A stretch of DNA of 64,000 nucleotides, taken from contig NZ_AMRI01000006.1 in the NCBI RefSeq assembly GCF_000299915.1, forward strand, positions 62,001 to 126,000, written 5' to 3'. The number at the start of each line of letters is the position of its first letter. Positions within the stretch are counted from its first letter, which is position 1. The translations under genes were made by a program, and so were the position numbers. This document shows, piece after piece, positions 54,833 to 64,000 of the stretch. Below the pieces are notes generated by a model, which was given only the letters and a program-made list of their open reading frames with translations, had not been told where the DNA came from and ran no database searches. Origin of the DNA: Gallaecimonas xiamenensis 3-C-1 (GTDB lineage Bacteria; Pseudomonadota; Gammaproteobacteria; Enterobacterales; Gallaecimonadaceae).

Positions 54833-55366
54833 TCAGGACTGCAGCGAGTGAGCCATACGTCCCAGCTTGCCTTTTACGGAGCTGTCGATCACCAGGTCAC
54901 CCACTTGTACCAGGGTGCCGGAGATCAGGGACGGGTCTATGCTGCAGTTCAGCTTAACTTTGCGTGCGAGACGCTTCTCCAGCGCAGCACTCAGCTTGCT
55001 TTGCTCGTCAGCGCTCAGGGCCACGGCGGACTTAACGTCGGCCTCGACTTCCTTCGCGTACTCATGACGCAGCTCGGCATAGAGCTCTGCGACTGCCGGC
55101 AGCGCCGGCAGGCGTTCATTTTCAGCCATCACCTTGATCAGGTTTTGGCCGCTTGCGTCCAATTGCTCGCCGCAGATCTGGATAAAGGCATCGGCTTTTT
55201 GGCTGGTGCCCAGGTTGCTGGCGAAAAGGGCCTGCAGTTTCTCGTGCTTGGCCACTTCACCGGCAAAGTGCAGCATGGCTGCCCAGTTATCCACGGCTGA
55301 TTTCTCGACCGCAAAATCAAAAGCCGCTTTGGCGTAGGGACGAGCAACGGTAGTCAGCTCAGACAT
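54833..55366 (-). CDS. atpH: ATP synthase F1 subunit delta
   Basis: 177 aa, as in E. coli. Begins [25 protein letters not shown]; ends [37 protein letters not shown], the conserved C-terminal part joining the b subunits. Start at 55366 (MSELT), not the in-frame upstream ATG. Links stator to F1. Confidence 0.96.
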   Translation of the reverse strand: MSELTTVARPYAKAAFDFAVEKSAVDNWAAMLHFAGEVAKHEKLQALFASNLGTSQKADAFIQICGEQLDASGQNLIKVMAENERLPALPAVAELYAELRHEYAKEVEADVKSAVALSADEQSKLSAALEKRLARKVKLNCSIDPSLISGTLVQVGDLVIDSSVKGKLGRMAHSLQS

Positions 55367-55377
55367 GGCTCCCCCTA

Positions 55378-55848
55378 TCAAAGGTCGGCGACAATCTTGT
55401 CGAGAATGTCGCGGTGTGCAGCTTCATCAATGGAACGCTCGAGGATCTTCTCGGCGCCGGCAATGGCAAGAGCAGCAACTTGCTTGCGCAGGTCTTCTTT
55501 AGCCCGCACACGCTCGGCTTCCACTTCGGCTTGACCGGCAGCGAGGATTTTCGCTTTCTCGGCCAGGGCTTCAGCTTGAGCCTCTTCGATGATCTGCGCC
55601 TTGCGCTTGTTAGCCTGTTCAATCAGGGCACCGGCATCGGCCTTGGCGGCCTTGATGGTGTCAGTCGCCTTGGCTTGAGCAAGCTCCAAATCTTTGGCAG
55701 CGCGGTCCGCGCTGGCCAGACCGTCAGCAATCTTCTTCTGACGCTCTTCGATCGCCCGGATCAGCGGCGGCCACACATACTTCATGCAGAACAGCACGAA
55801 GATGATGAAGGCAATCGCCTGGCCGAGAAGGGTAGCGTTGATACTCAC
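55378..55848 (-). CDS. atpF: ATP synthase Fo subunit b
   Basis: 156 aa. One N-terminal membrane helix ([23 protein letters not shown]), then an uninterrupted charged helix ([40 protein letters not shown]) forming the peripheral stalk. The start is a GTG (codons GTG AGT ATC) with AGGAGA upstream, as E. coli MNLNATIL aligns to this point. Confidence 0.96.
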   Translation of the reverse strand: MSINATLLGQAIAFIIFVLFCMKYVWPPLIRAIEERQKKIADGLASADRAAKDLELAQAKATDTIKAAKADAGALIEQANKRKAQIIEEAQAEALAEKAKILAAGQAEVEAERVRAKEDLRKQVAALAIAGAEKILERSIDEAAHRDILDKIVADL

Positions 55849-55894
55849 AACGGGTCTCCTCTAAATCGGTGGATGGGAGGCGTTTCCGTTGATA

Positions 55895-56173
<279 letters not shown>

Positions 56174-56200
56174 TTAATGGTTAAAAACAAAACAGCGTTA

Positions 56201-57031
<831 letters not shown>

Positions 57032-57415
57032 TTATTTTCGTTGAAGCAAAACCGGCGCCAGCCACTGTGCCAAAACCCCTATACCGTAGGCGGCAAAAAG
57101 GGTTCCCACGCGAATAGGAACCCAGCTCAGCACAATGACAAACAGCAATATGGTTAACCCGATCTTGGCGGCTTCGCCTTTGTAGAAGCCGTGTACCACT
57201 TGTCGGGCGGCCCGCGCGCCAGCCTGTTGGAAGGCGATACGGGCAAACAGCAGGTTGGGAAGGACAGCGATCAGGGCGCCCAACAGCGCCGAATAGCCCG
57301 CCTGCCATCCCCAACCGGCAGCAATCACGATCACAGCAACGAAAACAACCAGAGCTTGGCGCGCCACCAGGCGATAGGCTTGCTGGCGACCGGCATCAGC
57401 CAATCTGTTCGTCAC
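57032..57415 (-). CDS. atpI: ATP synthase subunit I
   Basis: 127 aa, four hydrophobic segments (AYRLVARQALVVFVAVIVIAAGW, YSALLGALIAVLPNLLFARIAF, IGLTILLFVIVLSW, LFAAYGIGVLAQWLA). AtpI assists c-ring assembly and Mg supply. Start GTG at 57415 preferred since GGAG sits 6 bp upstream; a GTG four codons earlier lacks such a site. First gene of the atp operon. Confidence 0.88.
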   Translation of the reverse strand: MTNRLADAGRQQAYRLVARQALVVFVAVIVIAAGWGWQAGYSALLGALIAVLPNLLFARIAFQQAGARAARQVVHGFYKGEAAKIGLTILLFVIVLSWVPIRVGTLFAAYGIGVLAQWLAPVLLQRK

Positions 57416-57430
57416 TTTTTTCTCCACTCA

Positions 57431-57458
57431 CTCGTGAAAAATGCCTTTTTGTCACGAG
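57431..57458 (-). promoter_or_regulatory. Leader hairpin in the atp 5' UTR
   Basis: CTCGTGA and TCACGAG are exact 7-bp inverted copies around a 14-bp loop, directly upstream of the atpI start region. In mRNA it would form a small stem near the ribosome site, so it may affect translation. Confidence 0.35.
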
Positions 57459-57477
57459 GGGCCAAAAAACTGGCGAA

Positions 57478-57506
57478 AGTATACCGTTTTGCAATCTGAT
57501 TGCAAA
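57478..57506 (-). promoter_or_regulatory. Candidate atp operon promoter overlapped by a 19-bp palindrome
   Basis: Read on the minus strand: TTGCAA (57500-57505), 16-bp spacer, TATACT (57478-57483). The sequence TTTGCAATCTGATTGCAAA (57488-57506) is an 8+3+8 perfect inverted repeat that covers the -35 and most of the spacer, an ideal site for a repressor. The regulator is unknown. Between 57507 and 57690 I see no other element. Confidence 0.55.
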
Positions 57507-57690
57507 TCGGGAACCACATTTGCCCCATGTGGACAGGGGGCCGATTCGTTCAGGTTTTTGTGCAGGCTAAGCCCGCATTTTCCTTAGCTTCCACCCCAAT
57601 CTTACCCAAACTGCGGCAGGCATCGGCGGCGACCCCCTAAGTCTTTCTGTTAAATTGATGTTTCTTTACTACAAAACCCTGAGCCAACAA

Positions 57691-57718
57691 AAAAAAGCGC
57701 CACTAATGGCGCTTTAAT
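57691..57718 (-). terminator. Terminator after parB
   Basis: AAAGCGCC / GGCGCTTT stem with a short ACTAAT loop and T-run on the minus strand, 55 bp after the parB stop. Confidence 0.75.
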
Positions 57719-57772
57719 TTGTTTTTTTACCGCTTTATCAGGGAAATCTTGTTCAAGCCGGTATTAGTAACA

Positions 57773-58693
57773 CTAACCCTGCTCAGACACCCCGAGGTGC
57801 GCCAGGATGCCGTCCAGCTCGTCCAAAGAGGCGTAGCTGATCACGACCTTGCCGCTGCCTTTGGTGCCGTTATTGATGGCAACCTTGGCCCCAAAACGCT
57901 CGGAAAGGGTTGTTTCCAGACGACGGATATCGGGGTCGACGCTTTTCTCGACCTTGGCCGGCTTGCCTTCCAGCAGCTTTTTGACCAGTTTTTCGGTCTC
58001 ACGCACCGACAGGCCCTTGCCGGCCACCAGGCGGGCGGCGTCGCTCTGACCGTCGCCGGTCAAGGCCAACAGGGCGCGGGCATGGCCCATTTCCAGGTCA
58101 CCATGCTCCAGCAGGCGCTTGACGTCGTCGTTCAGGGAGTTGAGGCGCAGCAGGTTGGTGACGGCGGCGCGGGACTTGCCCACGGCGTCAGCCACTTCCT
58201 GGTGAGTCAGCTCGAACTCGCTCATCAGCCGCTTGAGGGCAACGGCCTCTTCCATGGCGTTAAGGTCTTCGCGCTGGATGTTCTCGATCAGGGCAATGGC
58301 CACGGCAGCATCGTCTGGTACGTCCCGCACCACACAGGGCACCTGGTCCAGTTCGGCCATCTGGGAGGCGCGCCAGCGCCGTTCACCGGCAATGATCTCG
58401 AACTGTTCGGGACCAACCGGGCGCACCACTATGGGTTGGATAACCCCTTGGGCACGAATGGAGCTGGCCAGCTCTTCCAGGGCGTCGGGGGCCATGTCAC
58501 GGCGGGGCTGGTATTTACCGGGACGCAGCCATTCCACCGGCAAGCGGCGCAGTTCCTTTTCCTTGCCGGCCTGGGTAGCAGGGGCGGCAACCTGGGGCTG
58601 CTCGGTTTGTTCTTCCTGGCGATCACGACTGGCGTTGCTGGTGGCCAGCAAGGCGTCCAGGCCTCGTCCTAATCCGCGGGGTTTTTTCACCAT
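57773..58693 (-). CDS. parB: Chromosome partitioning protein ParB
   Basis: 306 aa. KKPRGLGRGLDALL start typical of chromosomal ParB. The CTP-binding Noc/ParB motif region is LPVEWLRPGKYQPRRDM ... IIAGERRWRAS (GERRWRA box). HTH: ELTHQEVADAVGKSRAAVTNLLRLNSL (about 150-180). Loads at parS sites and spreads as a CTP-dependent clamp. Start at 58693 (MVKK), with AAGGGA upstream. Operon with parA. Confidence 0.96.
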   Translation of the reverse strand: MVKKPRGLGRGLDALLATSNASRDRQEEQTEQPQVAAPATQAGKEKELRRLPVEWLRPGKYQPRRDMAPDALEELASSIRAQGVIQPIVVRPVGPEQFEIIAGERRWRASQMAELDQVPCVVRDVPDDAAVAIALIENIQREDLNAMEEAVALKRLMSEFELTHQEVADAVGKSRAAVTNLLRLNSLNDDVKRLLEHGDLEMGHARALLALTGDGQSDAARLVAGKGLSVRETEKLVKKLLEGKPAKVEKSVDPDIRRLETTLSERFGAKVAINNGTKGSGKVVISYASLDELDGILAHLGVSEQG

Positions 58694-58702
58694 GGTCATC
58701 CC

Positions 58703-59503
58703 TTACTGTCCGCTGGCTGCCAGCAGTTCCGATGCATCTTCGTCGTGGCGGCGCAGGATCTCGCCGGCCAGGGCCAGGTAAGCCTTGGCACCGTTGGAAG
58801 CCTTGTCGTAATACATCACTGGCGCCCCGAAGCTGGGGGCTTCGGCCAGGCGCACGTTACGGGGAATGACGGTGCGGTAGAGTTTGTCGCCAAAGTGGGC
58901 TTTAAGCTGATCGGACACATCATTGGCCAGGCGGTTGCGGGCATCGTACATGGTGCGCAGCACCCCTTCGATGTGCAGCTTGGGGTTGACCACTGCGGCC
59001 AGCTTGCTGATGGTGTCCATCAGGGAGGTGAGCCCCTCCAAGGCATAGTATTCGCACTGCATGGGCACCAGCACCGAGTCCGCAGCGGACATGGCATTGA
59101 CGGTCAGCAGGTTCAGGGAAGGTGGACAGTCAATGAAGATGTAATCGTACTGGTCCTGCACCGGCTCCAGGGCCTTGCGCAGGCGCACTTCACGGGCAAA
59201 AAACTCGATCATCTTCACTTCGGCGGCGGTAACGTCGCCATTGGCCGCGATCAGGTGGAAACCACCGACAGTGTCCTTGACCACCACCTCTTCCACGGGT
59301 TTTTCATCCACCAGCAGGTCGTAGACGGTGCTGGGCACCTCGTACTTGTCCACACCGGCGCCCATGGTGGCGTTGCCTTGGGGATCCAGGTCGATGAGCA
59401 GCACCCGGCGTTTGGTAGCCGCCAGTGAGGCAGCCAGATTTACGCTGGTGGTGGTCTTGCCAACACCACCTTTCTGGTTGGCTACGGCGATTACTCTTGC
59501 CAC
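58703..59503 (-). CDS. parA: Chromosome partitioning ATPase ParA (Soj)
   Basis: 266 aa. Deviant Walker A NQKGGVGKTTTSVNL at about 9-23, Walker B IFIDCPPSLNLLTVNAM, and VVNPKL loops of the MinD/ParA class. Starts with GTG (valine codon before ARVIAV) and AAGGGA upstream. Moves ParB-parS complexes along the nucleoid. Confidence 0.96.
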   Translation of the reverse strand: MARVIAVANQKGGVGKTTTSVNLAASLAATKRRVLLIDLDPQGNATMGAGVDKYEVPSTVYDLLVDEKPVEEVVVKDTVGGFHLIAANGDVTAAEVKMIEFFAREVRLRKALEPVQDQYDYIFIDCPPSLNLLTVNAMSAADSVLVPMQCEYYALEGLTSLMDTISKLAAVVNPKLHIEGVLRTMYDARNRLANDVSDQLKAHFGDKLYRTVIPRNVRLAEAPSFGAPVMYYDKASNGAKAYLALAGEILRRHDEDASELLAASGQ

Positions 59504-59520
59504 TGTCGTCCCTTATCGAT

Positions 59521-60150
59521 TTATACGGTATCAGCGTATCCTAGCGCGATCAGATGACGCTGACCATCCAGACCGGGCACCTCTAAGGGATATACGGCGC
59601 GAACCTGTACATTCTTGGGCAGGGCGTTCAATTCTTCTTCAGGATACTGACCTTTCATGGCCAAAAAAGCGCCATTGGCGTCGGTCAGGTGACCGCACCA
59701 GTCCAGCATGTCCTGGATGGAGGCAAAGGCGCGGCTCAGCACGGCGGCATAGGGCTGCTCAGGCTGATGTTCCTCTACCCGGCTTTGGACGGCGGTGACG
59801 TTCTTGATGCCAAGCTCATGGCAGGTCTGGCGGATAAAACGGATGCGCTTGCCCAGGGAGTCCAGCAGCACGAAGGGCTTGTCCGGATTGATGATAGCCA
59901 GGGGCAGACCGGGCAATCCCGGGCCTGTACCTACATCAATCAATGAACCCTGAGGTAAGTAAGGACTCACAACCAAACTATCGACTATGTGCTTGGCCAC
60001 CATCTCCAGGGGGTCGCGCACCGAAGTAAGGTTGTAAGCCTTGTTCCACTTGTCGAGGGCCTGCACCAGTTTGACCAACTGCTCACGCTGATGATCGGTC
60101 ACCACCAGGCTGGTTTGGGCCAGCAGCTCGTCCAGACGCTCACGCAGCAT
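59521..60150 (-). CDS. rsmG: 16S rRNA (guanine527-N7) methyltransferase
   Basis: 209 aa (E. coli 207). SAM site [37 protein letters not shown] is the GidB signature; [23 protein letters not shown] precedes it. Modifies G527 of 16S rRNA (loss gives low-level streptomycin resistance). The start overlaps the mnmG end by 11 bp. Confidence 0.95.
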   Translation of the reverse strand: MLRERLDELLAQTSLVVTDHQREQLVKLVQALDKWNKAYNLTSVRDPLEMVAKHIVDSLVVSPYLPQGSLIDVGTGPGLPGLPLAIINPDKPFVLLDSLGKRIRFIRQTCHELGIKNVTAVQSRVEEHQPEQPYAAVLSRAFASIQDMLDWCGHLTDANGAFLAMKGQYPEEELNALPKNVQVRAVYPLEVPGLDGQRHLIALGYADTV

Positions 60151-62035
60151 TGTCACGTCTCAAAAGTCCTTGTTTTTTCAGGTAAACCAACAGCAGTGAA
60201 ATGGCTGCCGGGGTCACGCCGGAGATCCGCGACGCCTGGCCAACGGTCTGGGGCTTGGCGTCGTTGAGTTTGTTGATCACCTCGTTGGACAAGCCTTTGA
60301 CGTCTGTGTAATCCAGCTCCGCCGGCAGCAGGGTGTGCTCGTTACGGAGGATCTTGTCGATCTCGTCTTTCTGGCGCTCGATGTAACCGGCGTATTTGAT
60401 CTGGGTTTCTACCTGTTCGGCAGCCTGATCGTTGCCAAGGGCCGGGCCGAAACCGTCGATGGCCATCAGGGCGTCGTAGGTCATTTCCGGGCGGCGCAGC
60501 AACTCTTCCAGGCTGTTCTCCCGAGTCAGAGGCGTTTTCAAAAGGGCATTGAGGGCCTCTGCCTGAGGGCTGCCCGGGTGGGCGTATTGGCCCTTGAGGC
60601 GCTGGGCTTCCTGCTCAATGAGTTCCACTTTGGCGCTGAAGGCCTGCCAGCGGGCATCGTCCACCAGGCCCAGTTCGCGGCCTTTGGCGGTCAGCCGCAG
60701 GTCGGCGTTGTCTTCCCGCAGCAGCAGCCGGTATTCGGCGCGGCTGGTGAACATGCGGTAAGGCTCTTTGGTGCCCAGGGTGGACAGATCGTCGATCAAT
60801 ACCCCCACATAGGCGTCGGATCGGTGTGGGCTCCAGCCTTCCTCGTCACGGGCCAGGCGGGCAGCGTTGAGGCCGGCGATCAGGCCCTGGGCACCGGCTT
60901 CTTCGTAGCCGGTGGTGCCGTTGATCTGACCGGCAAAGAACAGGCCTTTGATGAACTTGGTTTCCAGGGTGCTTTTCAGGTCCCGGGGATCGAAGAAGTC
61001 GTACTCGATGGCGTAGCCGGGGCGCACTATGTGGGCATTTTCCAGGCCGCGAATGGAGTGGACTATGTCCAGCTGCACGTCAAAGGGCAGGGAAGTGGAA
61101 ATGCCGTTGGGGTAGACCTCGTGGGTGGTGAGGCCTTCGGGCTCCAGGAAGATCTGGTGGCTTTGCTTGTCGGCAAAACGGACCACCTTGTCTTCGATGG
61201 ACGGGCAATAACGGGGACCTATGCCTTCGATAACACCGGCATACATGGGGCTTCGGTCCAGGTTGCCCCGGATCACCTCATGGGTGTTCTCGTTGGTGTG
61301 GGTGATCCAACAAGGGATCTGGGTGGGGTGCTGGGTACGGCTGCCGATGAAGGAGAAGGTCGGCGTCGGATCGTCACCAGGCTGGGCTTCCATCACTGAA
61401 AAATCGATGGTGCGAGCATCCAGGCGAGGCGGGGTACCGGTTTTCAGGCGATCGACCCGGAACGGCAACTCCCGCAGGCGGCGGGACAAGGCGTTAGCCG
61501 GCGGATCGCCTGCACGGCCCCCTTCAAAGTTGTCCAGGCCAATGTGGATGCGGCCGCCAAGGAAGGTCCCTACGGTCAGCACCACGGTCGGGGCAAAAAA
61601 TTTCAGGCCCATCTGGGTCAGAACCCCTTTGACCTGATCCCCTTCGACGATCAGATCGATACAGGGCTGCTGAAACAGGGTCAGGTTGGGCTGGTTCTCC
61701 AGGGCACTGCGCACAAACGCCTTGTACAGGGCACGGTCCGCCTGGGCACGGGTTGCCCTGACCGCAGGGCCTTTAGAGGCATTGAGGGTGCGGAACTGGA
61801 TCCCACCGTGATCGATGGCGGTGGCCATCAAACCACCCAGGGCGTCGATCTCTTTAACCAGGTGCCCCTTGCCGATACCGCCTATGGCCGGGTTACAGGA
61901 CATCTGGCCCAGGGTGTCAATGTTATGGGTCAGCAATAGGGTCTTACGCCCCATGCGGGCCGCTGCCATAGCGGCTTCGGTTCCGGCATGGCCGCCACCG
62001 ACAACGATCACTTCAAAGTGATGCGGGTTACCCAT
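60140..62035 (-). CDS. mnmG: tRNA uridine 5-carboxymethylaminomethyl modification enzyme MnmG
   Basis: 631 aa. [32 protein letters not shown] is the FAD-binding start. [11 protein letters not shown] and [12 protein letters not shown], with [11 protein letters not shown], are MnmG motifs. With MnmE it modifies U34 of tRNAs. The start MGNPHHF at 62035 has a GAGGTG site; an upstream in-frame ATG is poorer. The gene directly borders oriC. Confidence 0.96.
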   Translation of the reverse strand: MGNPHHFEVIVVGGGHAGTEAAMAAARMGRKTLLLTHNIDTLGQMSCNPAIGGIGKGHLVKEIDALGGLMATAIDHGGIQFRTLNASKGPAVRATRAQADRALYKAFVRSALENQPNLTLFQQPCIDLIVEGDQVKGVLTQMGLKFFAPTVVLTVGTFLGGRIHIGLDNFEGGRAGDPPANALSRRLRELPFRVDRLKTGTPPRLDARTIDFSVMEAQPGDDPTPTFSFIGSRTQHPTQIPCWITHTNENTHEVIRGNLDRSPMYAGVIEGIGPRYCPSIEDKVVRFADKQSHQIFLEPEGLTTHEVYPNGISTSLPFDVQLDIVHSIRGLENAHIVRPGYAIEYDFFDPRDLKSTLETKFIKGLFFAGQINGTTGYEEAGAQGLIAGLNAARLARDEEGWSPHRSDAYVGVLIDDLSTLGTKEPYRMFTSRAEYRLLLREDNADLRLTAKGRELGLVDDARWQAFSAKVELIEQEAQRLKGQYAHPGSPQAEALNALLKTPLTRENSLEELLRRPEMTYDALMAIDGFGPALGNDQAAEQVETQIKYAGYIERQKDEIDKILRNEHTLLPAELDYTDVKGLSNEVINKLNDAKPQTVGQASRISGVTPAAISLLLVYLKKQGLLRRDNAA

Positions 62036-62041
62036 TTGACA

Positions 62042-62410
62042 CCTCAACGCCTGATTGGAGAAAGCCCGACATTGTACTCCTTCGTCAGGCTCTCACCAAG
62101 TCGCGGATCCAGCGGTGGATCAAGCATTAGATCAAAGATCTTTTTTAAAGATCCTTTATATTTTGATCTATTAGATCCCGCCCGATCTGTGGGTAAGGTG
62201 AAAAAGATCAATAAGGGCAGGATCTTGAGTGAGATCGGATCATGTTGATAGCCGTTGATCCTGGACGGTATGTCCTGGGATCAACTTGGCTAGTTATTCA
62301 CAGCCCCTGGTAGGACTGGATCTTGTTAAGTGAATAAACAAGGGTTTTCCACCTACAGGATCAAAGGATATCCACAATCTTTGTGCACAAGTGATCGGTG
62401 CTGTGGATCA
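62042..62410. other. Replication origin (oriC)
   Basis: About 370 bp between mnmG and mioC. DnaA boxes: TTATTCACA (62294), ATATCCACA (62368), TTGTGCACA (reverse, about 62380), TTACCCACA (reverse, about 62189) and TGATCCACA (reverse, about 62404). About 18 GATC sites fall in 62101-62410, where roughly one is expected by chance. The AT-rich stretch 62134-62175, with GATC-led 13-mer-like units (GATCTTTTTTAAA, GATCTATTAGATC), is the likely unwinding element. Confidence 0.93.
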
Positions 62411-62845
62411 CAGTTTGCCGATCTGTTCGGTCAGATAGGCGCTGGCCAATTCTTCAGGAAGCTGTTCATCCAGCACGTCGATGTCTTGCCTGGGCCAGAG
62501 TGATTGAGCCTTGCAGGCCAACATGGCTGTTTCCAACTGCTTGCCCCCTTCGCAGAAGGTGTCGTAGCTGCTGTCACCCAGGGCAAATACCGCAAAGCGC
62601 ACGGCGCTGAGATCGGGCTGCTGCGCCAGCTGCTCGGCAAAGGGCTGGATATTGTCTGGCAGCTCGCCGGCGCCATGGGTTGAACTGCACAGCAGCCAGG
62701 TACCGGCATGGGGGAGATCCTCCAGGTTGGGATCCAGGTGGATCGCCACTTGGTGATCGGCAGCCTGCAATTGCTCGGCCAAGGTATCGGCTACGTATTC
62801 GGCGCCGCCAAGGGTGGAACCCACCAGAATATGGATAGTGGACAA
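62408..62845 (-). CDS. mioC: Flavodoxin-like protein MioC
   Basis: 145 aa. GSTLGGAEYVADTLAEQL is the FMN phosphate loop; SSTHGAGELPDNI and FALGDSSYDTFCEGG follow. E. coli MioC is a small FMN protein linked to biotin synthase, its gene next to oriC. The start is a TTG, chosen because AGGAGG lies 6 bp upstream; the next in-frame ATG upstream would swallow this site. Its transcription may run into oriC. Confidence 0.9.
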   Translation of the reverse strand: MSTIHILVGSTLGGAEYVADTLAEQLQAADHQVAIHLDPNLEDLPHAGTWLLCSSTHGAGELPDNIQPFAEQLAQQPDLSAVRFAVFALGDSSYDTFCEGGKQLETAMLACKAQSLWPRQDIDVLDEQLPEELASAYLTEQIGKL

Positions 62846-62883
62846 GGTACTGCCTCCTTCTTTGCAATACCCCATGATACCGC

Positions 62884-63579
62884 CTAGCGGGCTGGCATGG
62901 TGAAGTGCCACTCCTGGTAAGCCAGTTGCAGCCCTTGGGGGGTGATGGCTTCCAGGGTCAGGCCGCCGCCCAGATCGGCTCCTTCTCTGTATAGCTTGTC
63001 GTTGATCTTCACTAAACGCTGGGCCGGCTGTGGCGCGTAGATATGAACGCTGATCACTAGAGCCGGCAGTTGGCGCTGCACTTCGACCGGTAATTGCCGC
63101 CAACTGGGGAGGCTGGGTTGTACCGATTCGGGTGCCATCTGCGGTTCTTCAGCCATCGGCTGCGTTTCTGACTGCGGCAATTGGCGGGGCAGCTGCGCCT
63201 GGGTAACTTCTGCTTTCTCCACTGCCTTTGGCGCCGGGTCCAGGGTGACCGGTGCCATAGTGCTGGGGTCCAGGGCCAACTTGGTGCTACTTGCCTTAGG
63301 TGGTGATGGCGGCAGAACCTGGGGTGGCGTTTGCGCTTTGGGCTCCGGCGTTTTTTGGGCCGGTAAAGGGGTAGCTGAGGGTTGCAAAGGCTGGGTGGGG
63401 TTTTGCAGCCAAAGCCAGACCAGGACAGCCAGCGCCAGGCTGGCCAGGGCCCAGGGCCAGCTTTTGTTGGAGGCCGGTTTTTGACTGGGAACCAGGGGGG
63501 GCGTGTCCAACCTGGGCTGGGGATCCGTGCCCCGGCGCTGGCGCTCGGATTGTTTCAACACCTCCAGTATGTAGGACAT
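62884..63579 (-). CDS. gspB: Type II secretion assembly protein GspB (ExeB-like)
   Basis: 231 aa. A short cytosolic start (MSYILEVLKQSERQRRGTD), one membrane helix (WPWALASLALAVLVWLWL), a long Pro-rich spacer (about 60-150) and a C-terminal T2SSB domain (RQLPALVISVHIYAPQPAQRLVKINDKLYREGADL). Works with GspA to insert the secretin into the wall. It lies two bases after gspA; no other gsp genes are in the window. Confidence 0.9.
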   Translation of the reverse strand: MSYILEVLKQSERQRRGTDPQPRLDTPPLVPSQKPASNKSWPWALASLALAVLVWLWLQNPTQPLQPSATPLPAQKTPEPKAQTPPQVLPPSPPKASSTKLALDPSTMAPVTLDPAPKAVEKAEVTQAQLPRQLPQSETQPMAEEPQMAPESVQPSLPSWRQLPVEVQRQLPALVISVHIYAPQPAQRLVKINDKLYREGADLGGGLTLEAITPQGLQLAYQEWHFTMPAR

Positions 63580-63581
63580 GG

Positions 63582-64000
63582 TCAGTCTCCCGGGCCTACT
63601 AGCAGCGGCACGCTGCCGTCAGTGAGGCTGGTCAGGCGGATGCTGGTTTGCGGGCCCACGACCCCGTCTGCGGCAAGCCCTTGGCGAAACTGGAAGGCTT
63701 TGACATTGCGAAACAAGGTGAAGTCGTAGAGGTTGTCCACCAGAGGCCTTTCGGCCCTGCCGTCGATTTGGGCCAGCTGGTGTTCAAGCCAGGCCACCGC
63801 CAGCCCCTGGCTGCCAGGCTTGAGCGGTTCCTTGTACTCGGGAGGTTGGCGCCATAACAGCTGGTAGCTTCCGTCCCAGCGGCGCTGCAGGTCCTTGAGG
63901 GGCACCTTGGCCTTACGGTCACCAAAAGCGATATCGGCCCAATCTCCTTCAACGGCAAGCAGGGCGGCGGCGTAGTTTACGCCCCCCTCACTAAGGCCGA
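63582..64000 (-). CDS. gspA: GspA (ExeA-like) C-terminal part, 5' end outside the window
   Basis: At least 139 aa, open to the window end. VNYAALLAVEGDWADIAFGDRKAKVPLKDLQRRWDGSYQLLW matches the GspA tail, followed by a peptidoglycan-binding domain: GSQGLAVAWLEHQLAQIDG ... FRQGLAADGVVGPQT. The ATPase domain is beyond the edge. Some would start it at the internal GTG 63905, but the open frame upstream shows it is a partial gene. Confidence 0.88.
   Translation of the reverse strand, partial: GLSEGGVNYAAALLAVEGDWADIAFGDRKAKVPLKDLQRRWDGSYQLLWRQPPEYKEPLKPGSQGLAVAWLEHQLAQIDGRAERPLVDNLYDFTLFRNVKAFQFRQGLAADGVVGPQTSIRLTSLTDGSVPLLVGPGD

Noticed and set aside
62398-62413. CTGTGGATCACAG as a LexA box
   Set aside because: Too short for the CTG-N10-CAG spacing; better read as a DnaA-box-like sequence in oriC.

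Overview
The window is a chromosomal segment around the replication origin of a GC-rich (roughly 60%) gammaproteobacterium. The block mioC - oriC - mnmG - rsmG - parA - parB - atpIBEFHAGDC - glmU - DeoR regulator - glmS is the classic origin-proximal order. The families and synteny (yihY/dtd/yiiD-like, srkA/dsbA/rep, speA/speE, comM with ubiK, an Arg-His-Pro tRNA cluster, GspAB) place it near the Alteromonadales/Aeromonadales. A Gallaecimonas-like genus is my best guess; this is inference, not shown directly.

Layout. 0.1-7 kb: SRPBCC protein, a ZIP-like/permease fusion, a GNAT-thioesterase, dps, a lipoprotein, and the yihY-pip-dtd operon. 7-14 kb: envelope proteins (DUF2959 lipoprotein, large M16 lipoprotein peptidase, two tandem DUF2799 lipoproteins), an M17 aminopeptidase and a small secreted protein. 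14-21 kb: two tandem acyltransferases with speA, divergent speE, then the NAD salvage pair pncA-pncB. 21-31 kb: fatty acid hydroxylase, comM, a PepSY/ferredoxin membrane pair, ubiK, a TetR regulator, rep, a GAF-GAF-GGDEF-EAL protein and a cytochrome c. 31-36.5 kb: tRNA-Arg/His/Pro, two DsbA paralogues, srkA, ccoG and a TM2 protein. 36.5-41.5 kb: DUF885 lipoprotein, then a FrnE-like/tautomerase/SDR operon divergent from a LysR regulator.

41.5-46.35 kb is an accessory island of visibly lower GC lying immediately downstream of glmS. It carries a complete type II CBASS anti-phage operon: a CapV-type patatin phospholipase, a DncV-like CD-NTase, a Cap2 E2-E1 fusion and a Cap3 JAMM peptidase, all joined by short stop/start overlaps. 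Its glmS-distal edge has a 5'-TGTGG terminus followed by three same-direction copies of a 16-bp motif (AATAAAGTKKCAYYAT) spread over about 150 bp. This is the architecture of a Tn7-family left end. No tns genes and no right end were found, so the island looks like a decayed or non-autonomous Tn7-like element that delivered CBASS to the glmS attachment site.

46.4-64 kb is core: amino-sugar and cell-wall precursor genes (glmS, glmU), F1Fo ATP synthase, chromosome partition genes with a parS-like site inside glmS, tRNA/rRNA modification genes (mnmG, rsmG), an origin with about 18 GATC sites and several DnaA boxes, mioC, and gspB plus the 3' part of gspA.
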